Below, in pieces: positions 7,475-16,575 of a stretch of 46,771 nucleotides of DNA. The DNA comes from Photobacterium sp. Ph5 (GTDB taxonomy: Bacteria > Pseudomonadota > Gammaproteobacteria > Enterobacterales > Vibrionaceae). Position numbers and translations under genes: made by a program. How positions within the stretch are numbered: the first letter of the stretch is position 1; each line of letters starts with the position of its first letter. The stretch spans positions 1 through 46,771 of the forward strand of contig NZ_JADQAQ010000039.1 in NCBI RefSeq assembly GCF_022129445.1. The letters are read 5' to 3'. Under the pieces are notes generated by a model. The model worked only from the letters and a program-made list of their open reading frames with translations. It was not told where the DNA came from and searched no databases.

Positions 7475-8017
7475 CTACGATAGCTTCAACATGCGTTTTA
7501 GTTTTGTGAAAAGGCTTTGCTGAGTCGCATTTTTCCCTTGGTAGAATGCTTGCAGTAACCGTTGGCGAAGCTGTTCATTTTCTTTACTGTTATTCGGTTT
7601 TTTTGTCTCTTCATTTATATGAGTTAACAGCGTTTCAGCTTGTTCGTTGGCATAACTATAATCAATTCTATTGGCGCCTTGAACCAGCAACCATAATAGA
7701 GTGATAAGCATATATTCATCAGCATCTTGATTAAGAAATTTACTCGCGTGTTCAGTTCCCACGGTTGATTGAAATACCGATTGCATTTGATGGTAAGCTG
7801 TCTGTTGTTCTACCCAGCGAGAGGATGCAATTTGATATTGCTGCGTCATAAAGCCTAATAGTAAAGCTAACGGTTCTTTATCTTGACGCTGGCGACAAAT
7901 ATCATCAAACCGTGGTGTTGATTCATGAATAAAGGCATTGATAATATTTTGCTCTTTTTCTGATAAATCAAGTTGTTCAAGGCCAAGAGAAAAAAATAAG
8001 TGTTTGAGATCTGTCAT
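7475..8017 (-). CDS. Hypothetical protein
   Basis: A roughly 180-residue, mostly helical, Gln/Leu-rich soluble protein with no signal peptide, membrane segment or motif I recognise. The frame stays open upstream to a GTG at 8047, but ATG at 8017 (MTDLKHLF) is preceded by gaag eight bases away and is preferred. The C-terminus is basic (LFTKLKRMLKLS). It is divergent from the glutathione peroxidase gene with about 75 bp between starts, so the two may share a control region. Function unknown. Confidence 0.7.
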   Translation of the reverse strand: MTDLKHLFFSLGLEQLDLSEKEQNIINAFIHESTPRFDDICRQRQDKEPLALLLGFMTQQYQIASSRWVEQQTAYHQMQSVFQSTVGTEHASKFLNQDADEYMLITLLWLLVQGANRIDYSYANEQAETLLTHINEETKKPNNSKENEQLRQRLLQAFYQGKNATQQSLFTKLKRMLKLS

Positions 8018-8092
8018 GCTATTAACTTCGTACAAAAAGACGGTCACAGAATAACATGGACAATTAGCGAGTAATAATAAATAGGAATGAGA

Positions 8093-8572
8093 ATGACAAA
8101 AATTTATGACTTCGATGTTAAAGCACTTTCAGGCGAAGTGGTTTCATTAAGTGATTATGAAGGGAAGGTGTTACTCGTTGTAAATACAGCTAGTGAGTGT
8201 GGCTTTACTCCTCAATATGAAGCATTACAGGTATTATATGAAAAATATCGTGATCAAGGGTTAGTGATACTTGGTTTTCCATGTAATCAGTTTGGTGGAC
8301 AAGAGCCAGGAACTGAGAGTCAAATTAAGCAAGAGTGTTTAATTAACTACGGTGTAACCTTTCCGATGTTTAGCAAAGTAGCAGTTAAAGGACGAGATGC
8401 TGCTCCTGTGTTTTCTTATCTCGTGAAACAATTACCAGGCCTGTTAGGCAAAGATATCAAATGGAACTTCACAAAGTTTCTGATTTCAAAAGAGGGTGAG
8501 CCGATTAAACGCTATGCACCTACAACCAAACCATTTGCAATAGAAGATGATATTATTAAGTTATTATCGTGA
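8093..8572 (+). CDS. Glutathione peroxidase (BtuE-type)
   Basis: A 159-residue thiol peroxidase of the glutathione peroxidase family, reducing H2O2 and lipid hydroperoxides with thioredoxin or glutathione. The peroxidatic cysteine is C36 in NTASECGFTPQ (Cys, not Sec). The family motif LGFPCNQFGGQEPG supplies Q70, and KWNFTKFL supplies W124 and N125, so the catalytic tetrad is complete. C64 aligns with a conserved cysteine, and C82 is a candidate resolving cysteine. ATG at 8093 is chosen because AGGA at 8083-8086 is then 6 nt away; the upstream in-frame ATG at 8087 directly abuts it. Confidence 0.92.
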   Translation: MTKIYDFDVKALSGEVVSLSDYEGKVLLVVNTASECGFTPQYEALQVLYEKYRDQGLVILGFPCNQFGGQEPGTESQIKQECLINYGVTFPMFSKVAVKGRDAAPVFSYLVKQLPGLLGKDIKWNFTKFLISKEGEPIKRYAPTTKPFAIEDDIIKLLS

Positions 8573-8574
8573 TA

Positions 8575-9501
8575 CTAATGAGCAGTATTTTGATTATATT
8601 GGATAATTTCAACAATCAAGTGCTGCTTATTCTCTAAATGCTTTTGTTGTATTTTTTGAAGTAATAAGATAATCGCTTTCGCACGTCTCCCTGTTTTTTT
8701 ATATTGCGCTAAATAGTGATGAAGGAAGTCAATTTGCACCGAGCTATCATTGAAATCACCTAATTTTTCTTGCAGAAACTTTAATGTTTTTATATTCAAA
8801 CTAAGAGATAACTGCTCTGTTAATGGACGGTAATACTCCAAACCATAACGTAATTTTTTACATTTAATTCTTAAACGATGCAATTGCGTGTCAGACGTTT
8901 TTGAATCAATAGAGTGCATTAAGGTTATGATACTATTATCTATTCTTAGTAATAGTGGATTTATCATTTCTTGTGGTTCTTTAGATAAAGCTTCTTGGCG
9001 AGGTGAGAGTCGCTTTAACTGTAGACTAATGTGCTTACATTGTGCGTGATATTCCACACTTTTTAACCAGTGTTTATTTTTCTTATATGCTTTTTGGCGC
9101 TGATGCTGTAAGTCGTCAAAAAAACGTGCCAATCCTTGATGATGCTTATGCTCGATTAAATAAAAGTAATGTTCCATTTGCATAAGGTAAACATCGAGAT
9201 CGCGCTGTAAATTAGTGGATTGCATTAATTGTTTGATTGATAAGTTACTTTCTTTTAGTTGTTTGGGCATGAACAGTGATTGATGAAGGCTCAATATAGC
9301 GCGTATACGACGCATCGTAACGCGGTATTGATGAAGAAATTCAGGATCATCATCTTTTATGATCCCTTTTGTATAGTTTTCACAAAAAGAGAAGTTCTGT
9401 AATACGTGAGAGCGAATAATTTTAGGTAATGGCAATGTAGAAATAATTGGATAAACATCGGACGTTTTTCGGGGAAGCTGAAAAGTGTCTCGTTTATGCA
9501 T
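8575..9501 (-). CDS. CHAD domain protein
   Basis: A 308-residue basic all-helical protein with the CHAD (conserved histidine alpha-helical) fold. The N-terminal EFLHQYRVTMRRIRAILSLH is the first conserved block and LHRLRIKCKKLRYGLEYYRPL the second, with the characteristic His and Arg/Lys faces that bind polyphosphate. CHAD domains are often fused or adjacent to CYTH triphosphatases; none is present here, so this is a stand-alone copy. It converges on glutathione peroxidase with only 2 bp between stops and no visible terminator. A polyphosphate-granule association is possible from family data. Confidence 0.88.
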   Translation of the reverse strand: MHKRDTFQLPRKTSDVYPIISTLPLPKIIRSHVLQNFSFCENYTKGIIKDDDPEFLHQYRVTMRRIRAILSLHQSLFMPKQLKESNLSIKQLMQSTNLQRDLDVYLMQMEHYFYLIEHKHHQGLARFFDDLQHQRQKAYKKNKHWLKSVEYHAQCKHISLQLKRLSPRQEALSKEPQEMINPLLLRIDNSIITLMHSIDSKTSDTQLHRLRIKCKKLRYGLEYYRPLTEQLSLSLNIKTLKFLQEKLGDFNDSSVQIDFLHHYLAQYKKTGRRAKAIILLLQKIQQKHLENKQHLIVEIIQYNQNTAH

Positions 9502-9724
9502 AATAGTGCCTAGTTAATAAAATTCACTTTAAACTCTAAATATAGAACAAGAGGAGGCTTATGCTTGAAACATAAGGTTTATTTGTTGCTGTAAATCTTA
9601 TGGAAACAGTACGTTACAAGGTTGAAAAAATTAAAACAATAATGAAGAAAGATAAAACTGCCTGTTATTTTAAAGCGCTGCTAAAGCTTAAAGAGTGATC
9701 AATAAGTTTAATAGGAGTCGCTGT

Positions 9725-10795
9725 ATGTCAAAGATATATAACCCATTAGGTACTGATGGTTTTGAATTTGTTGAATACACAGCCCCAACAGAGGCTGGGC
9801 TTATTAAGCTGAAAAAATTATTTGGACAAATGGGATTTGCAGAAGTAGCGAAACATAAACATAAAATGGTGTGGCTTTACCGTCAGGGAGACATTAATTT
9901 CATTATTAATGGTGAGTTTGCTTCGCAAGCCAATACTTTTGCGATGAAGCATGGTGCGAGTGTCAATGCGATGGCATTTCGGGTTAAAGATGTGAATAAG
10001 GCTTTAGCTTATGCTATCGAGCAAGGTGCAACGAGATGTGAAAATAAAGTTGGGTTTATGGAGCTCAATATTCCTGCAATTGAAGGTATTGGTGGGGCGT
10101 TATTATATTTTGTTGATCGTTATGGTGAACATGATATATACGACGTGGATTTTGAGTATTATCTCGATGCCCATCAGCGTTTAGCGGCAATAGATACAGG
10201 GTTATTAACGATTGATCATCTTACCCATAATGTTGCTATCGGAAATATGGATAAATGGTCTGATTTTTATGAAAAAATTGCAAATTTCAAACAGATTAAA
10301 TATTTTGATATTAAAGGGAAACTAACTGGTTTAAAATCTCGCGCAATGACATCACCTTGTGGAAAAATCCGCATTCCCATCAATGAATCAAGTGATGAAC
10401 ATTCTCAAATTGCAGAATATTTAAAGCAATATAATGGAGAAGGTATTCAGCACATCGCTTTAAGTACTAATGACATTCTTTCATCGGTAGAAAAACTCCG
10501 TCAGTCAGGTGTGATCTTCATGGATACACCAGATACCTATTATGAGTTAGTAAATAAAAGAATTGACTGTCACGATGAAAATATCGCATTGTTACAGCGT
10601 GACAAAATACTGATTGATAGCGATGAACATGGTATTTTGTTGCAAATTTTCACGGGTACTGTGATTGGTCCTGTGTTTTTCGAAATTATTCAGCGTAAAG
10701 GCAATCAAGGGTTCGGTGAAGGTAATTTTCAGGCTTTGTTTGAATCTATTGAACTTGACCAAATACGTCGAGGTGTCCTGAACGCAAAAGCTTAG
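9725..10795 (+). CDS. hppD: 4-hydroxyphenylpyruvate dioxygenase
   Basis: A 356-residue Fe(II) dioxygenase converting 4-hydroxyphenylpyruvate to homogentisate in tyrosine catabolism, and the source of pyomelanin when homogentisate accumulates. Two vicinal-oxygen-chelate halves are visible. The iron ligands are H165 (LTIDHLTHNV), H243 (GIQHIAL) and E320 (GPVFFEIIQR). The ATG at 9725 (MSKIYNPLG) is preceded by AGGAG; an in-frame ATG ten codons upstream at 9695 lacks a ribosome site. Downstream homogentisate pathway genes (hmgA, maiA) are not in the window. Confidence 0.93.
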   Translation: MSKIYNPLGTDGFEFVEYTAPTEAGLIKLKKLFGQMGFAEVAKHKHKMVWLYRQGDINFIINGEFASQANTFAMKHGASVNAMAFRVKDVNKALAYAIEQGATRCENKVGFMELNIPAIEGIGGALLYFVDRYGEHDIYDVDFEYYLDAHQRLAAIDTGLLTIDHLTHNVAIGNMDKWSDFYEKIANFKQIKYFDIKGKLTGLKSRAMTSPCGKIRIPINESSDEHSQIAEYLKQYNGEGIQHIALSTNDILSSVEKLRQSGVIFMDTPDTYYELVNKRIDCHDENIALLQRDKILIDSDEHGILLQIFTGTVIGPVFFEIIQRKGNQGFGEGNFQALFESIELDQIRRGVLNAKA

Positions 10796-10890
10796 CTCAA
10801 TGAGATAAGCAATTTGTGTCTCTTCTGATAGCTATAAATGAAACATTTTGTCAATGTAAAATTTATGACAGAGAGATAGTTAATGCTCTC

Positions 10891-10943
10891 TATACTGTAG
10901 TAGTATCGTTTCAAGGTATTGGATTTATTGCTACTACAGTATA
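10891..10943 (+). promoter_or_regulatory. 13-bp inverted repeat in the rimB-rimK leader
   Basis: TATACTGTAGTAG (10891-10903) and CTACTACAGTATA (10931-10943) are perfect inverted repeats separated by 27 bp, ending 13 bp before the rimB ATG. It could be a dimeric operator or an RNA hairpin that masks translation initiation. No T-tract follows, so it is not a terminator. Confidence 0.7.
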
Positions 10944-10956
10944 TTGGGCTGGAAAT

Positions 10957-11418
10957 ATGGTTAATAAAGATACAATAGTGAATAAAAATAATAAATTTCT
11001 TGTTGGGTGGCGTGAAGTCGCTGCATTACCTGATCTTGGTATCAATGGTATACATGTAAAAATTGATACTGGTGCGCGTAGTTCGTGCCTACATACATTC
11101 AAAATTGAAGAATTTACTCGTGACGGTGAAGATTGGGTTAAGTTTTGGATTCACCCAATACACAATAACACCGATGTAGAGCAAGTTTGTGAAGCCAAAG
11201 TGGCAGATAAACGAGTGGTTAGAAACTCTGGTGGTGATGAACAGCTGCGCTACTTTATCGTTTCTACGATTGATTTTAATGGTCAACAATGGCCAATCGA
11301 AATCTCGCTAACAAGCCGCGATAATATGGCTTTCCGTATGTTACTAGGTCGTACGGCGATGCATGAGCGCATTATTGTCGATCCAGAAGCATCTTATCTT
11401 ATTAAAACTCAAGGCTAG
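10957..11418 (+). CDS. rimB: RimB-type retropepsin-like protein (putative zinc protease family)
   Basis: A 153-residue protein of the family annotated as putative ATP-dependent zinc protease, with a retropepsin-like fold. The active-site motif [13 protein letters not shown] (D37) and C-terminal [20 protein letters not shown] (flap and psi-loop) are clear. It is directly upstream of rimK (5-bp gap). In Pseudomonas the homolog RimB is encoded with RimK and affects its activity. The frame is open further upstream (10816), but ATG at 10957 with ggaaat in front starts the conserved domain, and the inverted repeat then lies in the leader. Confidence 0.85.
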   Translation: MVNKDTIVNKNNKFLVGWREVAALPDLGINGIHVKIDTGARSSCLHTFKIEEFTRDGEDWVKFWIHPIHNNTDVEQVCEAKVADKRVVRNSGGDEQLRYFIVSTIDFNGQQWPIEISLTSRDNMAFRMLLGRTAMHERIIVDPEASYLIKTQG

Positions 11419-11423
11419 TTGTC

Positions 11424-12326
11424 ATGAAAATTGGAATTTTATCTCGTAACCGTTCACTTTACTCGACAGCTCGTCTTATTGAAGCCGCAGAGCAACGTGG
11501 TCATGAAATTAAAGTGATTGATGCACTTCGTTGCTACATGAACATTAACTCTGAAAAGCCACAGATCCACTTTAAAGGTGAAGATCTGGTGAACTTTGAT
11601 GCCATTATTCCACGTATTGGCGCCTCAGTAACGTTTTACGGTACTGCTGTTTTGCGTCAGTTTGAAATGATGGGTGTGTATACCGTTAATGAATCAGTCG
11701 CTATCAGCCGTTCACGTGATAAGCTACGCTCAATGCAGTTACTGTCACGTAAGTGTATTGGTATGCCTGTGACAGGTTTTGCAAGTAAGCCTGATGACGT
11801 TAAAGATTTACTTGATATGGTTGGTGGTGCGCCAGTTGTTATTAAGCTATTAGAAGGCACACAAGGCATTGGTGTTGTTCTCGCTGAAACACGTAAAGCC
11901 GCTGAAAGTGTTATTGAAGCTTTCATGGGTCTTAAAGCGAATATCATGGTTCAAGAATACATTAAGGAAGCAGGCGGTGCAGATATCCGTTGTTTCGTTA
12001 TTGGTGATAAAGTGATTGCAGCAATGAAACGTCAAGGTGCAGAAGGTGAGTTCCGCTCAAATCTACACCGTGGTGGTAGCGCAGCACTGGTTAAGATCAC
12101 ACCTGAAGAACGTAAAACAGCAGTTGCAGCTGCAAAAATTATGGGGTTAGGTGTTGCTGGTGTTGACCTGTTACGTTCAGAGCGTGGTCCACTTGTTATG
12201 GAAGTGAACTCTTCACCTGGCCTTGAAGGTATAGAGAAAGCGACAGGTAAAGATATTGCTGGCATGATCATTGAGTACATCGAAAAAAATGCAGTGAAAA
12301 AATCTTCACTTCGCAACAAAGGCTAA
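11424..12326 (+). CDS. rimK: RimK, ribosomal protein S6 glutamate ligase
   Basis: A 300-residue ATP-grasp ligase that adds glutamate residues to the C-terminus of ribosomal protein S6 and can make poly-alpha-glutamate. The N-terminal [18 protein letters not shown] and the segment [20 protein letters not shown] begin the ATP-grasp domain. [15 protein letters not shown] is the glycine-rich nucleotide loop, and [25 protein letters not shown] holds the Mg-binding residues. The length equals E. coli RimK (300). It forms an operon with rimB and ends in a strong terminator. In Pseudomonas RimK activity responds to c-di-GMP, relevant given the phosphodiesterases elsewhere in this window. Confidence 0.95.
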   Translation: MKIGILSRNRSLYSTARLIEAAEQRGHEIKVIDALRCYMNINSEKPQIHFKGEDLVNFDAIIPRIGASVTFYGTAVLRQFEMMGVYTVNESVAISRSRDKLRSMQLLSRKCIGMPVTGFASKPDDVKDLLDMVGGAPVVIKLLEGTQGIGVVLAETRKAAESVIEAFMGLKANIMVQEYIKEAGGADIRCFVIGDKVIAAMKRQGAEGEFRSNLHRGGSAALVKITPEERKTAVAAAKIMGLGVAGVDLLRSERGPLVMEVNSSPGLEGIEKATGKDIAGMIIEYIEKNAVKKSSLRNKG

Positions 12327-12342
12327 TTGAAAAATTAAGCTT

Positions 12343-12372
12343 AAAAAAAGGCGCTCATTGAGCGCCTTTTTT
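12343..12372. terminator. Bidirectional terminator, rimK / phospholipase D gene
   Basis: GGCGCT and AGCGCC pair around CATTG, flanked by seven As and six Ts. It serves both convergent genes. Confidence 0.9.
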
Positions 12373-12400
12373 GTTACTATTTTATAATTATCTTACTGAT

Positions 12401-13930
12401 TTATAGTTGTTTCTCTATCGGTAATACACCGGCCGCCCAAGCGCCCATTTTAAGCCAAATGCTGCTGTCTGGCTCTGATGTATACTGCTTGCCCGTTGCA
12501 TCATCATTCCATACGATGTCACCATTTTCGTCTAATGATAAACGGTAAGCATCTTTAGTTAGGGAGTTACTGATCGTGTTGTAAACTTCACCCGAGAATT
12601 TAGGTGAATCAACAATCACGCCTAACTCTGTATTTAAGTATGCAGAGCGTGGATCAAAGTTAAATGATCCGACGAAAATTTTAGATTTATCAAGAATAAA
12701 GGTTTTCGCGTGCAAACTTGTACGAGAGCGACTTAGCCATTTGTGTTTTGTTTTATGACCGGGTTCAACTTTTACTTCGTATAATTTAACACCACCTTCT
12801 AGCATGATTTTACGGTATTTAGCATACCAGCCGTGTACAGCAAAAACGTCATTAGAAGCTAATGAATTGGTAACAATAGTAATGTTTTTGCCATTTTTTG
12901 CCGCTTTAGCTAACTCTTTTGCACCTTCTTCTGTTGGTACAAAATACGGTGAAACTAAGAAGAAATCATGCTCTGCTTTCGCAATCATCTCTGATAGCTT
13001 ATGTAATAATAAATCATCTTTACTATTAGCAATTTTATACGGTGTATCGTAAAGCAGTTCTGCATCTGTCCAATATAGCGGTAATGCTTCGTTCATTAAC
13101 TGTTGTACCATCGGGTGGTTTTTTAACGAACTTGCATAGTCTGACGTCATGTACTTAAGCTGGGCATCTTTCCACTGTGCCAGTTGTTCTTTCGTAGGCT
13201 CATGCGCTGATGAGACTAAGGCTTCAATAGGAGTTGCAGGTTTACTGTTCCAGTATTCATCAAATTGACGTGCGAATTGTGGGATCACCTTACCTAGCAT
13301 AATAAGATCAAAGTCACCGAATTCTACATCACTATTGGCAGAGAAATATTCATCACCAATATTACGTCCACCTGTAATAGCAAAAACACCGTCTGCAATA
13401 ATCGCTTTATTATGCATACGGCGATTTAAGCGATCAAAGTCTGTTAAGAAACTTAATGGCTTGATAGTACGGTTTGAAAATGGGTTAAATAAACGGACTT
13501 CAACATTTGGATGAGCAGACAGACTTGCTAATGCCTGATCGTCACGATTTTGCATATCATCAAGTAATAAGCGGACACGTACACCACGCTCAGCTGCTTG
13601 GTATAAATACCATGTTAATAGTCCACTTGTCGCATCATCTCGATAAATATAGTACTGAACATCCAGTGTTTTTTGTGCATGTTCAATAATGGCTAAACGA
13701 GCAAGTAACGCGGCTTGACCATCACCAAGTGGATAGAAACCTGTTTTATCTGGATGAACACTCGTATAAGGCAAAGAGCTTTGGTACAGGCTAGTATTGA
13801 AATTATCAACATTTGAATAGCTTGTTTGCTTTTCTGTTGATAACGGTTGAGCACAACCTACAAGGGTAAAGATACCTGTTGCGATAACAGTGCGAGATAA
13901 CAGTTTCTGATAATGTTTAATACGGATCAT
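12401..13930 (-). CDS. Phospholipase D-family lipoprotein, ClsC-like cardiolipin synthase
   Basis: A 509-residue protein with a lipoprotein signal (lipobox LVGC, C26) and two HKD motifs: HNKAIIAD (H173, K175, D180) and HAKTFILD (H407, K409, D414). The segment LDVQYYIYRDDATSG..., the RLNRRMHNK block and GGRNIGDEYF match the E. coli ClsC/YmdC group, which makes cardiolipin from phosphatidylethanolamine and phosphatidylglycerol. The lipid anchor would put it in the periplasm or on the outer membrane, which is unusual for a cardiolipin synthase, so a broader phospholipase D activity is also possible. No ClsC partner (ymdB) is adjacent. Confidence 0.85.
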   Translation of the reverse strand: MIRIKHYQKLLSRTVIATGIFTLVGCAQPLSTEKQTSYSNVDNFNTSLYQSSLPYTSVHPDKTGFYPLGDGQAALLARLAIIEHAQKTLDVQYYIYRDDATSGLLTWYLYQAAERGVRVRLLLDDMQNRDDQALASLSAHPNVEVRLFNPFSNRTIKPLSFLTDFDRLNRRMHNKAIIADGVFAITGGRNIGDEYFSANSDVEFGDFDLIMLGKVIPQFARQFDEYWNSKPATPIEALVSSAHEPTKEQLAQWKDAQLKYMTSDYASSLKNHPMVQQLMNEALPLYWTDAELLYDTPYKIANSKDDLLLHKLSEMIAKAEHDFFLVSPYFVPTEEGAKELAKAAKNGKNITIVTNSLASNDVFAVHGWYAKYRKIMLEGGVKLYEVKVEPGHKTKHKWLSRSRTSLHAKTFILDKSKIFVGSFNFDPRSAYLNTELGVIVDSPKFSGEVYNTISNSLTKDAYRLSLDENGDIVWNDDATGKQYTSEPDSSIWLKMGAWAAGVLPIEKQL

Positions 13931-14088
13931 GAATAGGGTATTGAAAGTAAATGTGGCTGAATTCTACAGAGGAATAATGGTGTAAGCTGTAATTAATAAC
14001 ACGTTATGTGATCATTTTCTTATTTTATAGAATTAAGTATAGAAGAAGTGTAACAAAGTAAGAATTAATTATCATCTAGGTGAAAAAA

Positions 14089-14118
14089 AAGCCCGAAATA
14101 GTTGAGTATTTCGGGCTT
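14089..14118 (-). terminator. Terminator of the coiled-coil membrane protein gene
   Basis: aagcccgaaata pairs with tatttcgggctt around a gttgag loop. Eight As at 14083-14090 give a U-tract on the minus strand. Confidence 0.88.
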
Positions 14119-14145
14119 ATTTCTAAAGCAAATAGATCATATTGA

Positions 14146-15207
14146 TTAATCAGCAGTCGCTGTAATACCATGCCATTGATAGTGATTATTTGGTTTTTTA
14201 CTCACAATACCTTCATCTAGTAATTGTTTGAAAATACTATCAACTTCATCGGTTGAGATATTTAAAAACTTACTCACAGCACGTTTACTGCAATTTACTT
14301 TGTTGTGGCTAAGTGCATCAATGGCTTGTTCATAAGGCGTTTTCGGTTTTTCTGGTTCAACCACAATTTCTTCAGCTTCATGTACTTCAACTTCGGATGT
14401 ACCAATTGTTGAAGGGTCAAAATGCTCTAGCAGTTTGGGCTGGTCAAAATCATTGTATCCAGCCATTTCTAACACTTTGTTATGGCGATATTGATGACGG
14501 AAACGATTCTCTTCACCGATCAAGCCAACAAAAAATGCAGCAAAGAAATCCAGTAATACAGAAAGAAAAACCACTAAGCCTAACTGTGCAGATTGGGGCG
14601 AAATCTTTAATGTAGCGGCAAGGCTATCGATTAAGCCTAGTACTGAACCTTGGCTGACAACAGGAATACTGTCTCGTTGCATTGCAAGTGCTTGTTGCTG
14701 TTTGCGTAACTCATCATTCTGTTTTTGAATACGAGATACACCTGAAGCAATACGTTCCATTTGAATATATTTTTCAGCAGCGACATTGTTAAGATCAATT
14801 TGCTTTTCAATCGCATCAATTTGCATGTTAAATGCATTGATTTTGCTTTGCTGAACATTAACTTCACTTTGTGCTTTATTCGTTGCACTGTTAATACCAC
14901 CAATAGAGCCACCAATCGAAATTGCGGCAAGTACAGCATAAAAGGTAAAAGCTGATAGGGTACCAGTATAGTTACGACGTGCTTTTCGCTCGCCAACTTC
15001 ATACCACGCAAAGAATTTACCTAATTCAAAGATAACGGCTAATCCACCAAAGAGAAATTTCATCAATGGATCGTCATCAATGGAAAGGAATAGCAGCAGC
15101 GAGAAGATAATAGAGGCGAGAATAGCTGCACCTGTGAAACTATAAACTGTCCACATCGCAAAAAAACCTTTTGGGTAGCGGATGTGACTTTTCTGATCGT
15201 AAAGCAT
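14146..15207 (-). CDS. Membrane protein with coiled coil and C-terminal winged-helix-like domain
   Basis: A 353-residue protein I cannot assign to a named family. Predicted membrane segments lie at about 17-42, 50-68 and 84-105. A Gln-rich coiled coil (about 110-180) follows, then a fourth hydrophobic helix (about 207-230). An acidic linker (Glu/Val rich, 270-290) leads to a compact C-terminal domain (293-345) with the pattern of a winged helix: CSKRAVSKFLNIS, then EVDSIFKQLLDEGIVSKK. This resembles the DNA-recognition module of transcription or replication regulators, but no DNA-binding evidence exists. It is monocistronic with its own terminator. Confidence 0.75.
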   Translation of the reverse strand: MLYDQKSHIRYPKGFFAMWTVYSFTGAAILASIIFSLLLFLSIDDDPLMKFLFGGLAVIFELGKFFAWYEVGERKARRNYTGTLSAFTFYAVLAAISIGGSIGGINSATNKAQSEVNVQQSKINAFNMQIDAIEKQIDLNNVAAEKYIQMERIASGVSRIQKQNDELRKQQQALAMQRDSIPVVSQGSVLGLIDSLAATLKISPQSAQLGLVVFLSVLLDFFAAFFVGLIGEENRFRHQYRHNKVLEMAGYNDFDQPKLLEHFDPSTIGTSEVEVHEAEEIVVEPEKPKTPYEQAIDALSHNKVNCSKRAVSKFLNISTDEVDSIFKQLLDEGIVSKKPNNHYQWHGITATAD

Positions 15208-15566
15208 AAATTAAGTCTGAGTAATGAGCGTTTGCTCGCTTGTCGTTACTAACGCCAAGCAAAAAAAGGGTCTATAGGATACCTTAAAAATGCTCTCATC
15301 CCTTATAAAACCTAGCTTGTTACGTTTTTTCGACGAAAATTTACACACCGCTTTCATTGCTGTTTAAAATGCCATCAATGAGTGATTACAAACTAAACAT
15401 AATCTAAGGTTAAATAAGATTGTCGTACAAAACTGTTTAATATTTAACATGATGTGTTGCGATTATTTCTGGCTTGATGATCGAGCTTTCATCCCTGTCC
15501 GATGTAAATAAATTCATATTGAATGAGATAAATTGTCATTACACTGACAAAGATATGTAGCGATAT
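15208..15566. other. 359-bp divergent intergenic region
   Basis: No gene seen. It separates two divergent hypotheticals and must hold both promoters. A small perfect stem, TTGTCA 15533-15538 with TGACAA 15545-15550, lies just before the downstream start. Confidence 0.5.
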
Positions 15567-16052
15567 TTGAATAATACGAGTAATAAATTAATCACGGGTA
15601 GTTTTGTGAAATATCAACCACAGTCGAATGTGATGGGAAGCATCGATCAACAGGTTAGGGATAACACAATACCGATTTATTATACCGAGAGAGAACGCGT
15701 TATGTATGAGCGCTTAGGACAGTCCTATGCGTGGTACAAAATTATGGATGACGAATTATCGGTTATTGAGCAAAAGTGTCTAAGTGCTTTTTATGATGCT
15801 TGGCCACAATTAGAAAAGTTTGGTTTTCAAAATTATAAAGAAATTATTAGCAATAAAGTACATGTTCAATTTGAAATTGAGCGTATTCAAACGAAATATC
15901 CAGCGTCAGATAAACATCAATTCTCTATAAATAACTTATTGATGCAACGAGACTTATTGTTTTCTGAGTGGTTAAGAGCAAAAAAATCTTTAGAGTATAT
16001 AGAGTCTGAAAAAGCGTATCTGCGTGCGGTTAAAGATATCGCTCATAATTAA
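15567..16052 (+). CDS. Hypothetical protein
   Basis: A roughly 161-residue soluble protein, helical and charged, with no signal peptide or membrane helix. The start is uncertain: TTG at 15567 (MNNTSNKL) has no good ribosome site, and GTG at 15606 preceded by cgggtag is an alternative giving 148 residues. Conserved-looking central text includes YTERERVMYERLGQSYAWYK and a C-terminal helix rich in Leu/Glu/Lys. I recognise no family. Coding character is supported by the long open frame and balanced composition. Confidence 0.6.
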   Translation: MNNTSNKLITGSFVKYQPQSNVMGSIDQQVRDNTIPIYYTERERVMYERLGQSYAWYKIMDDELSVIEQKCLSAFYDAWPQLEKFGFQNYKEIISNKVHVQFEIERIQTKYPASDKHQFSINNLLMQRDLLFSEWLRAKKSLEYIESEKAYLRAVKDIAHN

Positions 16053-16109
16053 TTTTGTAAAAAGCTGACCTATACTTATTGTTAATTTAACGGTTAAGAA
16101 GGGTCAGTG

Positions 16110-16361
16110 ATGTTCTTTACCAGCGAACATAAAATGACAAATGAAGAGCAATTTTTCATTAAGTCACAGTATATGGGGTGTAATTTACCATCTAATTTAC
16201 AATTACACCTTGCTTTAATTTATGTTGATAATCAAACATTCCAATGTGTTTGGGAAGCAGAGTCACTTGATATGGTTGAGCATTATGTTGAGGCTCAATT
16301 AGCAGACTGTTGCCAGAGTAGTTATTTCGAAGTTGATCCTTTCTCTGCTATTGGTGCTTAA
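16110..16361 (+). CDS. Small hypothetical protein
   Basis: An 83-residue protein. ATG at 16110 has aagaagg eight bases upstream, a strong ribosome site; the adjacent in-frame GTG at 16107 is less likely. The sequence has a strand-like centre (LQLHLALIYVDNQTFQCVWEAES) and a C-terminal helix with two adjacent cysteines (DCCQ). The pattern resembles small ferredoxin-like alpha/beta DUF domains, but I cannot name one. It may be co-transcribed with the preceding hypothetical (57-bp gap). Function unknown. Confidence 0.65.
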   Translation: MFFTSEHKMTNEEQFFIKSQYMGCNLPSNLQLHLALIYVDNQTFQCVWEAESLDMVEHYVEAQLADCCQSSYFEVDPFSAIGA

Positions 16362-16457
16362 ATGCATGCTGTTAATATAATGATATGTTGTTTTAATGTG
16401 ATTAATTAAAATATAACGTCTTATTATTGTTAATAATTATATCGTGTTATTTCTTTG

Positions 16458-16473
16458 TGTGATGAATGTCGAA
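16458..16473 (+). promoter_or_regulatory. Possible CRP site upstream of ansB
   Basis: TGTGA-tgaatg-TCGAA matches 8 of 10 conserved positions of TGTGA-N6-TCACA, about 100 bp before the ansB start. E. coli ansB is activated by CRP and FNR. No convincing FNR site is seen. Weak call. Confidence 0.3.
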
Positions 16474-16575
16474 TTGTCATTTATATGAAGAGTGACTTTC
16501 TACGCAAAAATACCTCTCATTAATAATTACTCTCAATTTATAAATATTTTGTAATATATATCGAGAGAAGTAGTA

